Of a DNA stretch of 64,000 nt, positions 25,533 to 34,176 are shown piece after piece. A model generated the notes under the pieces. That model ran no database searches and was not told the origin of the DNA. It was given only the letters and a program-made list of their open reading frames with translations. This DNA is from Streptomyces nigra. Lineage in GTDB: Bacteria; Actinomycetota; Actinomycetes; Streptomycetales; Streptomycetaceae. A program made the position numbers and the translations under genes. Position 1 is the first letter of the stretch; each line of letters starts with the position of its first letter. Location of the stretch: the NCBI RefSeq assembly GCF_003074055.1, contig NZ_CP029043.1, positions 248,001 to 312,000 on the forward strand, in the 5' to 3' direction.

Positions 25533-25703
25533 TCAAGCCCTGCTCAGGAAGCGGATGAGCGCTGTCGCCACACGCTGAGCCGTCCGTCCGGCGAAGGACC
25601 GCGCGACGGTCTGGTTCACTTTTCGGAAGTACTCGTCGTCGGTTATCGCACCGGCCACCCAGCGTCGACCGGACTCGACTACCGCCTGCTCACTCTTGAT
25701 CAT
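25533..25703 (-). CDS. Small 56-residue protein of unknown function
   Basis: The ATG is preceded by GGGGGGAAG at ideal distance, one of the strongest ribosome-binding sites in the window and similar to that of the GAF gene upstream. The product (MIKSEQAVVESGRRWVAGAI at the start, ending ALIRFLSRA) is basic, with an amphipathic C-terminal helix and no signal peptide. It lies 147 bp downstream of the GAF membrane protein on the same strand. Two 16-bp direct copies of ACGGTGTCCGGCTCAA flank its stop. I do not recognise a family. Confidence 0.6.
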   Translation of the reverse strand: MIKSEQAVVESGRRWVAGAITDDEYFRKVNQTVARSFAGRTAQRVATALIRFLSRA

Positions 25704-25850
25704 TACTTCCCCCCGGGGCTCAGGAGTGCGCTACCGGCGCGCACCGTGTTCCGCTCCACGACCGTTTTACCCGCTCTCGGACGACGATTCACCAGACTGT
25801 GATGAAGTTGTCGAGCGAGTCGCTTTCTGTTCGGTGTTGCTCGCAGGCGG

Positions 25851-26576
25851 TCAGGCGGGAGTGGCGGCCTGGGTGACGGCGAGAATGTTGGCGAACATGC
25901 GGACCAGGCTTTCGTGCACTTCCGCGAGATCGTCCACTTTCGGTGCGTCCAGAATGAGGACGCCTTTCGCCTCTTCGCCCGCGTACACGGGGGCGACGAT
26001 CGCCGTGCGGTAGTCGTCGCCGAGATTGAAGCTCGGGTTTCCATTCGTCTTTCTCGTATCCGGAATGCTGATGACATTCTTGCGGTTCATGATGTACAGC
26101 AGGTCGCTGCCCGAGCCGTCGGCGACGGGATAGGTTTCCAGGGCCTTCATATTGCCGGAGCTGCCTCTGCGGTGAAAGCAGGTCCCCTGGCTCTGGCTCT
26201 CCAGCGCGTAGAAGGCGCAGCGGGCCGTGGGGCTGACGTGCGTGGCCAGCAGGGTGACGGCCTTGTCACGGATGCGCGCCCTGCGCTCGGCGGCGTCGTC
26301 CGGGTTCTCGGCCAGCCAGGCCAGGTGTTCCATTATGGCGCACAGGCTCTCCCCGAATTCGACGAGCTGGGCGCTGTTCGACTTGCGCTTGATACGCAGG
26401 GCGAAGTAGGCGGCCAGCGTGGCCGTGCTGGCGCCGATGGAAATGTAGATCAGCCGGGCGGTCCCATTGACCTGACTTGCGACCGAACCGACGATGAAAG
26501 TAATCCCCGGGAAGAAGATCGTCGCGCAGACGACGACAATCCTGCGCCACTTCTTGGCGCGCTGCGGGTTACTCAT
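25851..26576 (-). CDS. Membrane-anchored GAF-domain sensor-like protein
   Basis: The ATG after GGGGGG gives 241 residues. Two transmembrane helices (IVVVCATIFFPGITFIVGSV and LIYISIGASTATLAAYFAL) follow a short basic N-terminus. A cytoplasmic GAF-like domain fills the rest (ARCAFYALESQ; TAIVAPVYAGEEAKGVLILD; FANILAVTQ). No output domain is present, so it may signal through a partner or only bind a ligand. Base composition is less GC-rich than in neighbouring genes, which could mean acquisition. The small gene downstream may be co-transcribed. Confidence 0.82.
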   Translation of the reverse strand: MSNPQRAKKWRRIVVVCATIFFPGITFIVGSVASQVNGTARLIYISIGASTATLAAYFALRIKRKSNSAQLVEFGESLCAIMEHLAWLAENPDDAAERRARIRDKAVTLLATHVSPTARCAFYALESQSQGTCFHRRGSSGNMKALETYPVADGSGSDLLYIMNRKNVISIPDTRKTNGNPSFNLGDDYRTAIVAPVYAGEEAKGVLILDAPKVDDLAEVHESLVRMFANILAVTQAATPA

Positions 26577-27032
26577 GTTCCCCCCTTTTGCGGTACAGGC
26601 CCCCGCGCATATATCTACCGATTGCCTTGATGTGCGCGGGAACGGAGACACGCTATGAGAGCGACCGGTCCCCCACCGCTGGAATATTCATCCCGTTCAT
26701 CGGCGAGGGAGGCGCATTGAAGCTGGAAAGGGGATTGAGGACTGTCTTTCGCGCCCCCGGGAGGCGCCCCTGCTGTGTCCGGGGTGCGGGGGCGGCGAGC
26801 GGCAGCCGGTGCGGGTGAGGGGGCGTCGGGTACGTGGTGCGGCCCGGCTCGGGGTACGTGGTGCGGCCCGGCTTCATGTGCGGGGTGCGGTCGGCTTGGG
26901 GCGCCGGCCTCAGCGTCAACGCCCCTTTGGCAGGCGCCACCTGACGCGGCGTATGCCCCGCGATTCCCGGGGCACACGGGCAGCGAGGCACCACAGCGAG
27001 GTCACAGCGGACCGCGAGCAGCGAGGAATCGA
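26577..27032. other. Gene-free region with short direct repeats
   Basis: No credible gene is seen. At 26828 and 26852 the 22-base block starting GGGTACGTGGTGCGGC is repeated with a period of 24 bp, and a weaker third copy follows at about 26875. The left side near 26600 is AT-richer and probably carries the promoter of the GAF gene; the right side contains the promoter of the DUF4190 gene. Confidence 0.5.
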
Positions 27033-27440
27033 ATGACACACCAGGCCCCTCACCCCTACTCCTCCGACGGGTACCACGAGCCCGAGGCTCCCCGGAGCAA
27101 CGGCATGGCGATCGCGGCCCTGGTGCTCGGCATCACGGCGTGCGTGTTCTTCTGGACCGTCTTCGGCGGCATCATCCTGGGCCTGCTCGGCCTCGTCCTC
27201 GGGATCGTCGCCGCCCGGCGCGCCCGCGGCGGACGTGCGCGGCACCGTGGGATGGCCGTCGCCGGAGCGATCCTCGGCGCGCTGGGACTCATCGCGTCGT
27301 CGGTGATCGTCGCGGTCGGGGTCTCCTTCCTCACCTCCGACTCGTTCAAGGACTACAACGACTGCGTCCAGCACGCCGACAGCCAGGCGGAGCGCGACCA
27401 GTGCGCCCAGGACTTCGAACGCGATGTGAACGACAACTGA
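27033..27440 (+). CDS. DUF4190-type small membrane protein
   Basis: The ATG with GAGGAA upstream gives 135 residues. A short Pro/His-rich hydrophilic N-terminus is followed by two transmembrane helices (AIAALVLGITACVFFWTVFG and MAVAGAILGALGLIASSVIV) joined by the conserved LGLVLGIVAARRARGG segment of DUF4190. A short acidic tail follows with two cysteines (YNDCVQ, RDQCAQDF), probably outside the membrane. The family is of unknown function. Confidence 0.88.
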   Translation: MTHQAPHPYSSDGYHEPEAPRSNGMAIAALVLGITACVFFWTVFGGIILGLLGLVLGIVAARRARGGRARHRGMAVAGAILGALGLIASSVIVAVGVSFLTSDSFKDYNDCVQHADSQAERDQCAQDFERDVNDN

Positions 27441-27458
27441 CCGCGTACGGCGGGTGGT

Positions 27459-29300
27459 TCAGCCCGGCGCCGGTCCGTCGACGGCGGCCCGCAGCTCGTG
27501 CAGCCGTAGCGCCAGATGGAGGCGCAACGCCGAGTCCGCCGAGCGCCAGTCCTCGCCGAGCAGGACGCCGATCCTGTCCAGCCGCTTGAGCAGGGTGTTG
27601 AGGTGGACGTGCAGGGCGCGTGCCGTCTGGCTCAGGCTCCCCGAGTGGGCGAAGTAGGCGGCCGCCGTGGCCACCAGGCGCGTGGAGCGGCGGCGGTCGT
27701 ACTCGAGGAGCGGCCCCAGGCTGTCGGTGAGGAACCGGTCGAGGTCGTCGGCCCGATCGGGGTCGAAGACGAGGGCGTACATCTCGTACTGCTGCGTGCC
27801 GGCGCCGCGGTCGGTCTCGCCCAGAGCGCGCAGCACCTTCAGGCAGCGCAGGGCGAGGGCGTGGGAGCGAGATCGCTCCTGGCCGGTGATCCGGTCGCAC
27901 ACCACGAGGGCGGGGGCGCCGAGCGCCCGGCGCAGCGAGTCGTGCAGGGTGCGGGGCAGGTCGCTCTCGCCTCCGGCGCGCAGGAGCATCGTGGCGCGGC
28001 CGAGGTACTCGCCGGCCAGCCCCGACCAGGCGGAGGAGATGGGCTTGAGCTGCCGGACGATGTCGGCGGCGGATCGTTCGGGGCATTCGACCACCACGAG
28101 GGTGTCGAGGTGGTCGACGTCGACCCCGCGGGACAGCGCCCGGTCGCGCTGGGCGGGATGCAGGGGCGACGGTGACATCAGCTCCATGAGCAGTTCGCCC
28201 CGCACCCGTTCCTCGGCCTCGACGCGCGCGTCCCGCATGAGGATCAGCAACCCCATGATCTGGGCGGAGCGTTCGAGCATGCGTACGTCCGCCGGTTGCG
28301 GGGCGGCCCTGCGGGTCAGGCACAGGAAGCCGAAGTGGCTGCCACCGGCCCGGGCGGCGATGACGCTGCGGTACGCGCCGTCCTGGCCCTTCGCCGAGAC
28401 GCACCGCCCGGTGCCGCGGGCCTCGTCGCGCAGACGGCGTCCCAGGTCCTCCTCTCCGTCCTCGCCCGCCTCGCCGTGCGGCCGGACCGCCAGGACCCTG
28501 TCGTCGCGGTCCTGGATGGTGACCGTGCCCTGGAGCTGCTCGACCAGCAGGTGGGCGATGTCGCCGGGCCCGCCGCCGGTCAGCACCACATGGGTCAGCG
28601 CCTCGTGCACGGCTGCGGCCCGCTCCAGCGTGGAGACCTGCTCCTCGATCGTGCGGTAGGCGTCCTCGAGCCGCCGGAGCGACACCCGGGTCTGCTCGTA
28701 GAGGCGGGCATTGTTGAGGGCGACCGCGGCATGGCTCGCGAAGGCGCTGAAGAGCGCCACCTCGTCCTTCTCGAAGGGCCGCTCGGTGCGGTCGGCGGCG
28801 AAGAGCGCGCCGATCGCCTCCTCCCCCACGAGGAGCGGTACGCCCAGGAGGGCCGTGAGCCCCTCGCGGGGCACGAGCAGGTCGAAGGTGGGGTCGTGCG
28901 GCAGAGCCTGCGCCTGGCGGTAGTTGCTCACCCAGAACGGCGCCTTGTCCTCGAGTACGCGCCCGCCGAGGCCCCGGCCCGGCGGTACGCGCGCGGACGA
29001 GAACTCCGACGAGATCGTGCCGGCGGACGCCTTGAGCGTGAGGTAGCCCTCGGCGTCCAGCAGGGACAGGTAGACGAAGTCGCTGCCGATCAGTTCGTGG
29101 GCGTGCCGGACGATGGACCGCAGCACCTCGTCGACCTCGCGCAAGGCGGTGAGCGAGCGGGCCGTCTGGTAGAGGCTGCTCAACTCCCGCTCGCGGCGGA
29201 GCCGGTAGGACGTCAGCTCGCCGTCGCCGCTGGAGCCGGCCGTGCCGGAGTCGTTCTGCGCCATCGTCGCCACCGCCTCTGCCTCAGGTGGTGAATTCAT
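27459..29300 (-). CDS. GAF-domain PucR-family transcriptional regulator
   Basis: Counting from the Met at 29300 the protein is 613 residues; a Met at 29264 is an alternative, and neither has a clear ribosome-binding site. A coiled N-terminus leads into a GAF domain (VYLSLLDAEGYLTLKASAG to GALFAADRTERPFEKDEVAL), a linker/CdaR-like region, and the C-terminal PucR helix-turn-helix (SGSLSQTARALHVHLNTLLK). This architecture is typical of activators of aromatic or purine catabolic genes. It is divergent from the MFS/acyl-CoA synthetase/feruloyl esterase operon, which it probably controls. ACACCA...TGGTGT (29301-29324) lies just upstream of the start and could be its operator. Confidence 0.87.
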   Translation of the reverse strand: MNSPPEAEAVATMAQNDSGTAGSSGDGELTSYRLRRERELSSLYQTARSLTALREVDEVLRSIVRHAHELIGSDFVYLSLLDAEGYLTLKASAGTISSEFSSARVPPGRGLGGRVLEDKAPFWVSNYRQAQALPHDPTFDLLVPREGLTALLGVPLLVGEEAIGALFAADRTERPFEKDEVALFSAFASHAAVALNNARLYEQTRVSLRRLEDAYRTIEEQVSTLERAAAVHEALTHVVLTGGGPGDIAHLLVEQLQGTVTIQDRDDRVLAVRPHGEAGEDGEEDLGRRLRDEARGTGRCVSAKGQDGAYRSVIAARAGGSHFGFLCLTRRAAPQPADVRMLERSAQIMGLLILMRDARVEAEERVRGELLMELMSPSPLHPAQRDRALSRGVDVDHLDTLVVVECPERSAADIVRQLKPISSAWSGLAGEYLGRATMLLRAGGESDLPRTLHDSLRRALGAPALVVCDRITGQERSRSHALALRCLKVLRALGETDRGAGTQQYEMYALVFDPDRADDLDRFLTDSLGPLLEYDRRRSTRLVATAAAYFAHSGSLSQTARALHVHLNTLLKRLDRIGVLLGEDWRSADSALRLHLALRLHELRAAVDGPAPG

Positions 29301-29423
29301 ACACCATCGTGACACCAGTGGTGTAGGTACGTTCCATCTCCGCTCAGGCCCGCGGCCCCCTACTGTCACCTGTCACCGCACACGTAACCCCGTCGGGGCC
29401 CGGCTTCCCTTGGAGTGACAAGC

Positions 29424-30779
29424 ATGTCGATTCCTGCTGTCGGCGGTCTGCACACCGTCGCGACCCGCAAGGCGATGCTCCGGCTGCTGCCTCTCCTCTG
29501 CCTCACCTACTTCATGTCCTACGTCGACCGGACCAACATCGCCCTGGCCAAGACCCATCTGCAGGCGGACGTGGGCATCAGCGCGGCGGCGTTCGGCCTG
29601 GGCGCCGGGCTCTTCTTCCTGACGTACGCGCTGTTCGAGGTGCCCAGCAACCTCGTCATGTACCGCGTGGGCCCGCGACGCTGGATCGCCCGGATCGCTC
29701 TGACCTGGGGCGCGGTGACGTCCCTCATGATGTTCATCGCCGACGACGTCACCTTCTACATCGGGCGGATCGCCCTCGGCGCCGCCGAGGCCGGTCTGTA
29801 CCCGGCGATGATGTTCATGATGACGCGGTGGTTCGCGCAGAAGGACCGCGCCACCGCGATCGGGTTCATCTACCTGGCGCCCACACTCGGTCTGCTCCTG
29901 GGCGGGCCGCTCGGCGGTGCCCTGATGGAGCTCGACGACGTCGCCGGATTCCACGGCTGGCAGTGGATGTTCCTCATCGAGGGCCTGATCACCATGGTCA
30001 TCGGGCTGGTCGTCCTGGCCTTCCTGCCCGAGGTCCCGGCCGACGCGAAGTGGCTGGCCGAGGATGAGGCCGCCGTGCTCAGCGAGCGGGCCGAAAACGG
30101 CGGCCAGGGCGCCGGCGGGCACAGCCTGAAGGGAAACGTCGGTCAGGCGTTCGGGCGGCCGTTCATCCTGCTCATCGGCGTCATCTACTTCCTGAACCAG
30201 CTGACGATGAACGGAGTCACGTTCAACGTGCCCTCGATCATCGAGTCGCTGGACGTGAACGGCTCCTTCCTGATCGGCCTGCTCAGCGGAGTGACCGGCA
30301 TCGGCGGCACGATCGGCGTGCTGGTGATTCCGGCGCTCTTCCGCCGCCTCCCGCGCGAGTCGCTGACCATCGGCGTCCTCGCGGTGGCCCCCGCCCTGAC
30401 CGCGGCGGTGTTCCTCGCGGTCTCCTCCCCCACCGTGCGGATCGTCCTGATCGGTGTCATGTCGATGCTGCTCTTCGGCACCCTGCCCGTCTTCTGGTCG
30501 GTCGCCATGGCCCGGATGTCGGGGATCGTGGCGGCCGCCGGGCTCGCCTTCATCAACACGGTCGGCCTCTGCGGCGGGTTCGTCGGGCCGTATCTGTTCG
30601 GTCTGGCCGAGTCCGACTCCGGGGACCCGACCTCCGGCTTCCCCATCGTCATCGTCGCCTCCCTGGTGGCGGGCGGACTCGCCGTCGCCCTGCGCTGGGC
30701 GCTGCGCCGGGAGGACAGCGCGACCGCAGGGGCCGCGGCACCGTCCACCGTCGAGCGCGACCCGGAGGTACTGGCGTGA
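29424..30779 (+). CDS. MFS transporter, anion:cation symporter family
   Basis: The ATG after TTGGAG gives 451 residues with twelve transmembrane helices. The N-terminal block LLPLLCLTYFMSYVDRTNIAL, and IGRIALGAAEAGLYPAMMF, are signatures of the ACS family, which imports organic anions such as tartrate, phthalate and hydroxybenzoates. Its stop overlaps the GTG of the acyl-CoA synthetase gene, so the two are translationally coupled. Likely substrate: an aromatic acid such as ferulate or p-coumarate, judged from the downstream genes. Confidence 0.9.
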   Translation: MSIPAVGGLHTVATRKAMLRLLPLLCLTYFMSYVDRTNIALAKTHLQADVGISAAAFGLGAGLFFLTYALFEVPSNLVMYRVGPRRWIARIALTWGAVTSLMMFIADDVTFYIGRIALGAAEAGLYPAMMFMMTRWFAQKDRATAIGFIYLAPTLGLLLGGPLGGALMELDDVAGFHGWQWMFLIEGLITMVIGLVVLAFLPEVPADAKWLAEDEAAVLSERAENGGQGAGGHSLKGNVGQAFGRPFILLIGVIYFLNQLTMNGVTFNVPSIIESLDVNGSFLIGLLSGVTGIGGTIGVLVIPALFRRLPRESLTIGVLAVAPALTAAVFLAVSSPTVRIVLIGVMSMLLFGTLPVFWSVAMARMSGIVAAAGLAFINTVGLCGGFVGPYLFGLAESDSGDPTSGFPIVIVASLVAGGLAVALRWALRREDSATAGAAAPSTVERDPEVLA

Positions 30780-32257
30780 CGTTCCTGCCCGTAGAGGGAT
30801 TCCCCCTGTCCGGGATCCCCGGCGCGTACGCCGCCGAGATCGGCGACACCGTGGTGGTGCGCGCAGGCGCGGACACCCTGACGTGGACGGAGCTGCATCG
30901 GGGGAGCAACCGGGTCGCGCGGGGCCTGCTGGCCGCCGGAGCGGCCACCGGCCGGATCGTGACCCTGCTGCTGCCCAACTCGACCGATCTCGTCCTGGCC
31001 GTCTTCGCCTGCTACAAGGCGGGCGCCACCCCTCAGGTCCTGTCGCCTCGCATGAGGCCGGCTGAGCTCGACGCCGTCCTCGAACTGGGCGACCCGGCCG
31101 TAGTGGTCACCGAAGCGGACAGTTCGCTCGTCGACCGCACGAGGGCGGTGTCGGTCGAGGAACTGGGCGCCGGGCAGAGCGACGACGACCTGGAACCGGC
31201 GATCGCGACGTCCTGGAAGGCCCCGACCTCCGGCGGCTCCACCGGCCGCCCCAAGATCATCCTGTCCGGCAGGCCGGCCGTGACCTCCTCGTTCGACTCG
31301 GACATGTGGCGGATCGGCGCCGGTGAGGAGGCGCTGATCACGGCTCCGCTGCACCACAACGCCCCGTTCGTCACCGCCCTCACGACGATCTTCCTCGGCG
31401 GCTCGGTGACCCTGCTGACCAGGTTCGACGCCGAGCGGACCCTCTCCGCGATCGACGAGTACGAGGTGACGTGGGTGTATCTGGTGCCCACGATGATGCG
31501 CAGGATCACGGCGCTCCCCGACGAGGTCCGCGACCGGTACTCGCTCGCCTCCCTGCGCGCCGTGTGGCACTGCGCGGAGCCCTGCCCCGTCTGGCTGAAG
31601 AGGAAGTGGATCGACTGGCTGGGCGCCGAACGGGTCTGGGAACTGTACGGCGGTACGGAGGCGGAAGCCGGCTGCACCCTTCGCGGCGACGAGTGGACGC
31701 AACACGTCGGCTCGGTGGGCAAGGTGACATGGGGTCAGATGAAACTCCTCGACCCCGAGGGTACGGAGATCACCGAGCCCGGTGTCTCCGGGGAGATCTA
31801 CATGCGGGTCACTCCGGGGACCCCTGCCACCTACCGCTACATCGGATCCGAGGCCACCACGCTCGACGGCTGGTCCTCGCTGGGGGACATGGGACGGTTC
31901 GACGCGGACGGCTATCTGTATCTGCTCGACCGCCGATCGGACATGATCACGGTCGGGGGCGTCAACGTGTATCCGGCGGAGATCGAGGCCGCCCTGGTCG
32001 AGCACGAGCAGGTGCTGACCGCGGTCGTCATCGGGCTGCCCGACACCGACACCGGGAACCGGCTGCACGCGATCGTCCACACGCCCCGGCAGGCCGACGT
32101 CACCCCCGACGACATCCACGCCTTCCTCGACGGCCGATTGTCGCGGCACAAGCTGCCCAGGTCGATCGAGCTCGTCCACGACTCTCTGCGTGACGCGGCG
32201 GGCAAGGTGAGGCGCTCGGAGCTGCGCGCCCAGCGCATGCCGGAGCCAAGCCGATGA
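30776..32257 (+). CDS. AMP-binding acyl-CoA synthetase (aromatic-acid CoA ligase candidate)
   Basis: The 493-residue adenylate-forming enzyme has the P-loop TSGGSTGRPK, the ELYGGTEAEAG motif, YLLDRRSDMITVGGVNVYPAEIE in the hinge/C-terminal domain and the catalytic lysine in AGKVRRSEL. It overlaps the MFS stop by four bases and precedes the feruloyl esterase gene by about 50 bp. Activation of ferulate or related hydroxycinnamates to CoA thioesters is the simplest fit. No enoyl-CoA hydratase/aldolase (Ech) or vanillin dehydrogenase gene is in the window, so the pathway would continue elsewhere. Confidence 0.88.
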   Translation: MTFLPVEGFPLSGIPGAYAAEIGDTVVVRAGADTLTWTELHRGSNRVARGLLAAGAATGRIVTLLLPNSTDLVLAVFACYKAGATPQVLSPRMRPAELDAVLELGDPAVVVTEADSSLVDRTRAVSVEELGAGQSDDDLEPAIATSWKAPTSGGSTGRPKIILSGRPAVTSSFDSDMWRIGAGEEALITAPLHHNAPFVTALTTIFLGGSVTLLTRFDAERTLSAIDEYEVTWVYLVPTMMRRITALPDEVRDRYSLASLRAVWHCAEPCPVWLKRKWIDWLGAERVWELYGGTEAEAGCTLRGDEWTQHVGSVGKVTWGQMKLLDPEGTEITEPGVSGEIYMRVTPGTPATYRYIGSEATTLDGWSSLGDMGRFDADGYLYLLDRRSDMITVGGVNVYPAEIEAALVEHEQVLTAVVIGLPDTDTGNRLHAIVHTPRQADVTPDDIHAFLDGRLSRHKLPRSIELVHDSLRDAAGKVRRSELRAQRMPEPSR

Positions 32258-32310
32258 CGCCTCGCCCCTCACCGCCATCGCCGCCACCGGACCGAGCTGG
32301 AGGAAACCGT

Positions 32311-33963
32311 ATGAACCCGCGAACGCTGACGGGAATCGCCCTCGCCACGGTCGGAGTGCTCCTGGCCGTCCCCGCCCAGACGCGTCCGTCCCAGGCCGCG
32401 ACCCCGGGTGCCGCCGCACGGTGCGCGGCGCTGGCCGGGACGGCCATCCCGGCGAGCGTCATCTCCTTACGCACGCGGGGCGGCCGTGTCGACGCCGCGT
32501 CCCCGGTGGCGGAGACCGTCGGCGGGGTGAGCCTCACCTACTGCCGGGCCGACGCCGCCCTCTCCCCCGTCGACCGCGCCGCGCCCGAGATCCGGCTCCG
32601 CGTCGCCCTTCCCCTCGACTGGAACCGTAGATCCATGATGTTCGGGGGCGGCGGCTACAACGGCACCGTTCCCGACGTCCGGGGCGACGTCCCCTTCGCG
32701 CCGACGGACGGCGCCCCACCGCTGGCGCGCGGCTTTGCGACGTACGCCGGCGACTCCGGGCACCAGGCGGACCCCGCCAAGCACCCCATCCTCTCCCTGG
32801 ACGGCTCGTTCGCCGTCGACGACGAGGCGCTGCGGAACTTCGCCGCCGGGGACGCGCTCAAGAAGACGCACGACGCGGCCCAGTTCCTGATCCGTACGTT
32901 CTACCGGGCGAAGCCCCGGCACACCTACTTCGCCGGCGGCTCCACCGGGGGCCGGGAGGCGCTGGCGATGATCCAGCGGTGGCCCACCGCCATGGACGGC
33001 GTGATCTCCGCCTACCCGGCCTGGAACAACCTCGCCGAAGCGCTCTACCTGGGACGCGCGACGCACGAACTGGCGCGCCCCGGGGCCTTCCCCGGACCAG
33101 AGAAGCAGACGCTGCTCTACGAGAGTGTCATGCGCGCGTGCGACGGACTGGACGGACTGACCGACCGAGTCGTCTCCAACCCGGACGCCTGCCGGTTCGA
33201 TCCCGGCACCCTGCGCTGCCCGGACGGCGCCGACACCGGTTCCTCCTGCCTCTCGGACGCCCAGATCACCGCGATCAGGGTCATCTCGTCCCCCTGGAAG
33301 TGGCCGTACCGCGTCGCCAGTGGTGAACGCGGATACCCCGGCTTCCCGTTCCTCTCCGGAGCCGATCTGCGCACCCCGGTCCTGGGCTTCGGCACGACCG
33401 CGCCGTCCACTCCGATGCCGCTCACGAGCGGGTACGGCATGCAGTACTGGGACCAGTGGGTGCGGTACTTCCTCACGCGGGACGCCGACCGCGACTCCCT
33501 GAGCGTCGACCCGGCGCGGCCCGGCACCTGGCTCAAGCGCATCAGCGAGCTGTCGAAGCTCCAGGACATGAACGACGCGGACCTCTCCCCCTTCGCCCGG
33601 GCGGGCGGCAAGCTGCTGCTCCTGCACGGGGCAGCGGACGAACTGGTCTCGCACCGGGCGACGAACGACTACTACGAGCGGGTGTCGGACGTGGTGGGGC
33701 CGCGCGGGACACGGGAGTTCATGCGGTACTACCTGGTGCCGGGCGCCAATCACGCGAACTTCGGCAGCCCTGCCTTCGCCGCCTCCTGGGACTCCCTCAC
33801 GGCGATCGAGCGGTGGTCCGAGCGGGGCGTCGAGCCGGTCGCGCCGGTCGTCGTGGACGCGGGCGACGGCAGGGCACGGCCCCTGTGCGAGTACCCAAGT
33901 TGGCCGAGGTACCGGGCCGGGGATCCTGATGACGCGGCCAGCTTCAGGTGTGTTCGGGGATGA
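32311..33963 (+). CDS. Secreted tannase/feruloyl esterase-family protein
   Basis: The ATG with GGAGG upstream gives 550 residues. The N-terminus is a Sec-type signal peptide (TGIALATVGVLLAVPAQTRP, cleavage probably near PSQAA). The body is a tannase/feruloyl esterase alpha/beta hydrolase with the nucleophile Ser211 in GGSTGGREA, an acid in LLHGAADELVSH and a histidine in PGANHANFG. It contains a TTA leucine codon at 32467, so translation should depend on the bldA tRNA and be delayed in development. It would release hydroxycinnamic or gallic acids from plant cell wall esters, which the two upstream genes could import and activate. Confidence 0.92.
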   Translation: MNPRTLTGIALATVGVLLAVPAQTRPSQAATPGAAARCAALAGTAIPASVISLRTRGGRVDAASPVAETVGGVSLTYCRADAALSPVDRAAPEIRLRVALPLDWNRRSMMFGGGGYNGTVPDVRGDVPFAPTDGAPPLARGFATYAGDSGHQADPAKHPILSLDGSFAVDDEALRNFAAGDALKKTHDAAQFLIRTFYRAKPRHTYFAGGSTGGREALAMIQRWPTAMDGVISAYPAWNNLAEALYLGRATHELARPGAFPGPEKQTLLYESVMRACDGLDGLTDRVVSNPDACRFDPGTLRCPDGADTGSSCLSDAQITAIRVISSPWKWPYRVASGERGYPGFPFLSGADLRTPVLGFGTTAPSTPMPLTSGYGMQYWDQWVRYFLTRDADRDSLSVDPARPGTWLKRISELSKLQDMNDADLSPFARAGGKLLLLHGAADELVSHRATNDYYERVSDVVGPRGTREFMRYYLVPGANHANFGSPAFAASWDSLTAIERWSERGVEPVAPVVVDAGDGRARPLCEYPSWPRYRAGDPDDAASFRCVRG

Positions 33964-34153
33964 GGGGGCGTGGGCGGAGGTGCCCGGCGAGGGGTCAGCT
34001 CCGGGCACGCCCGCGATAACTCAAAGCGGGCAGCGGGAAGTTGCCCTGTTCCGTATGCCCACGACGTAGTGCCAGTCGCCGGGGGCGTCGGGCGTACCGG
34101 TGCGGCGGTTGGTTGCCGCGGGGTATGCGGCCCAGCGTGGCTTGGGACCGCTG

Positions 34154-34176
34154 GGGGGTGTCTGTCGGACACCCCC
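34154..34176. terminator. Hairpin terminator
   Basis: GGGGGTGTC pairs with GACACCCCC around TGTCG, touching the stop codon of the BtrH-like gene. The remaining ~190 bp toward the esterase gene hold no gene I can support. Confidence 0.75.
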
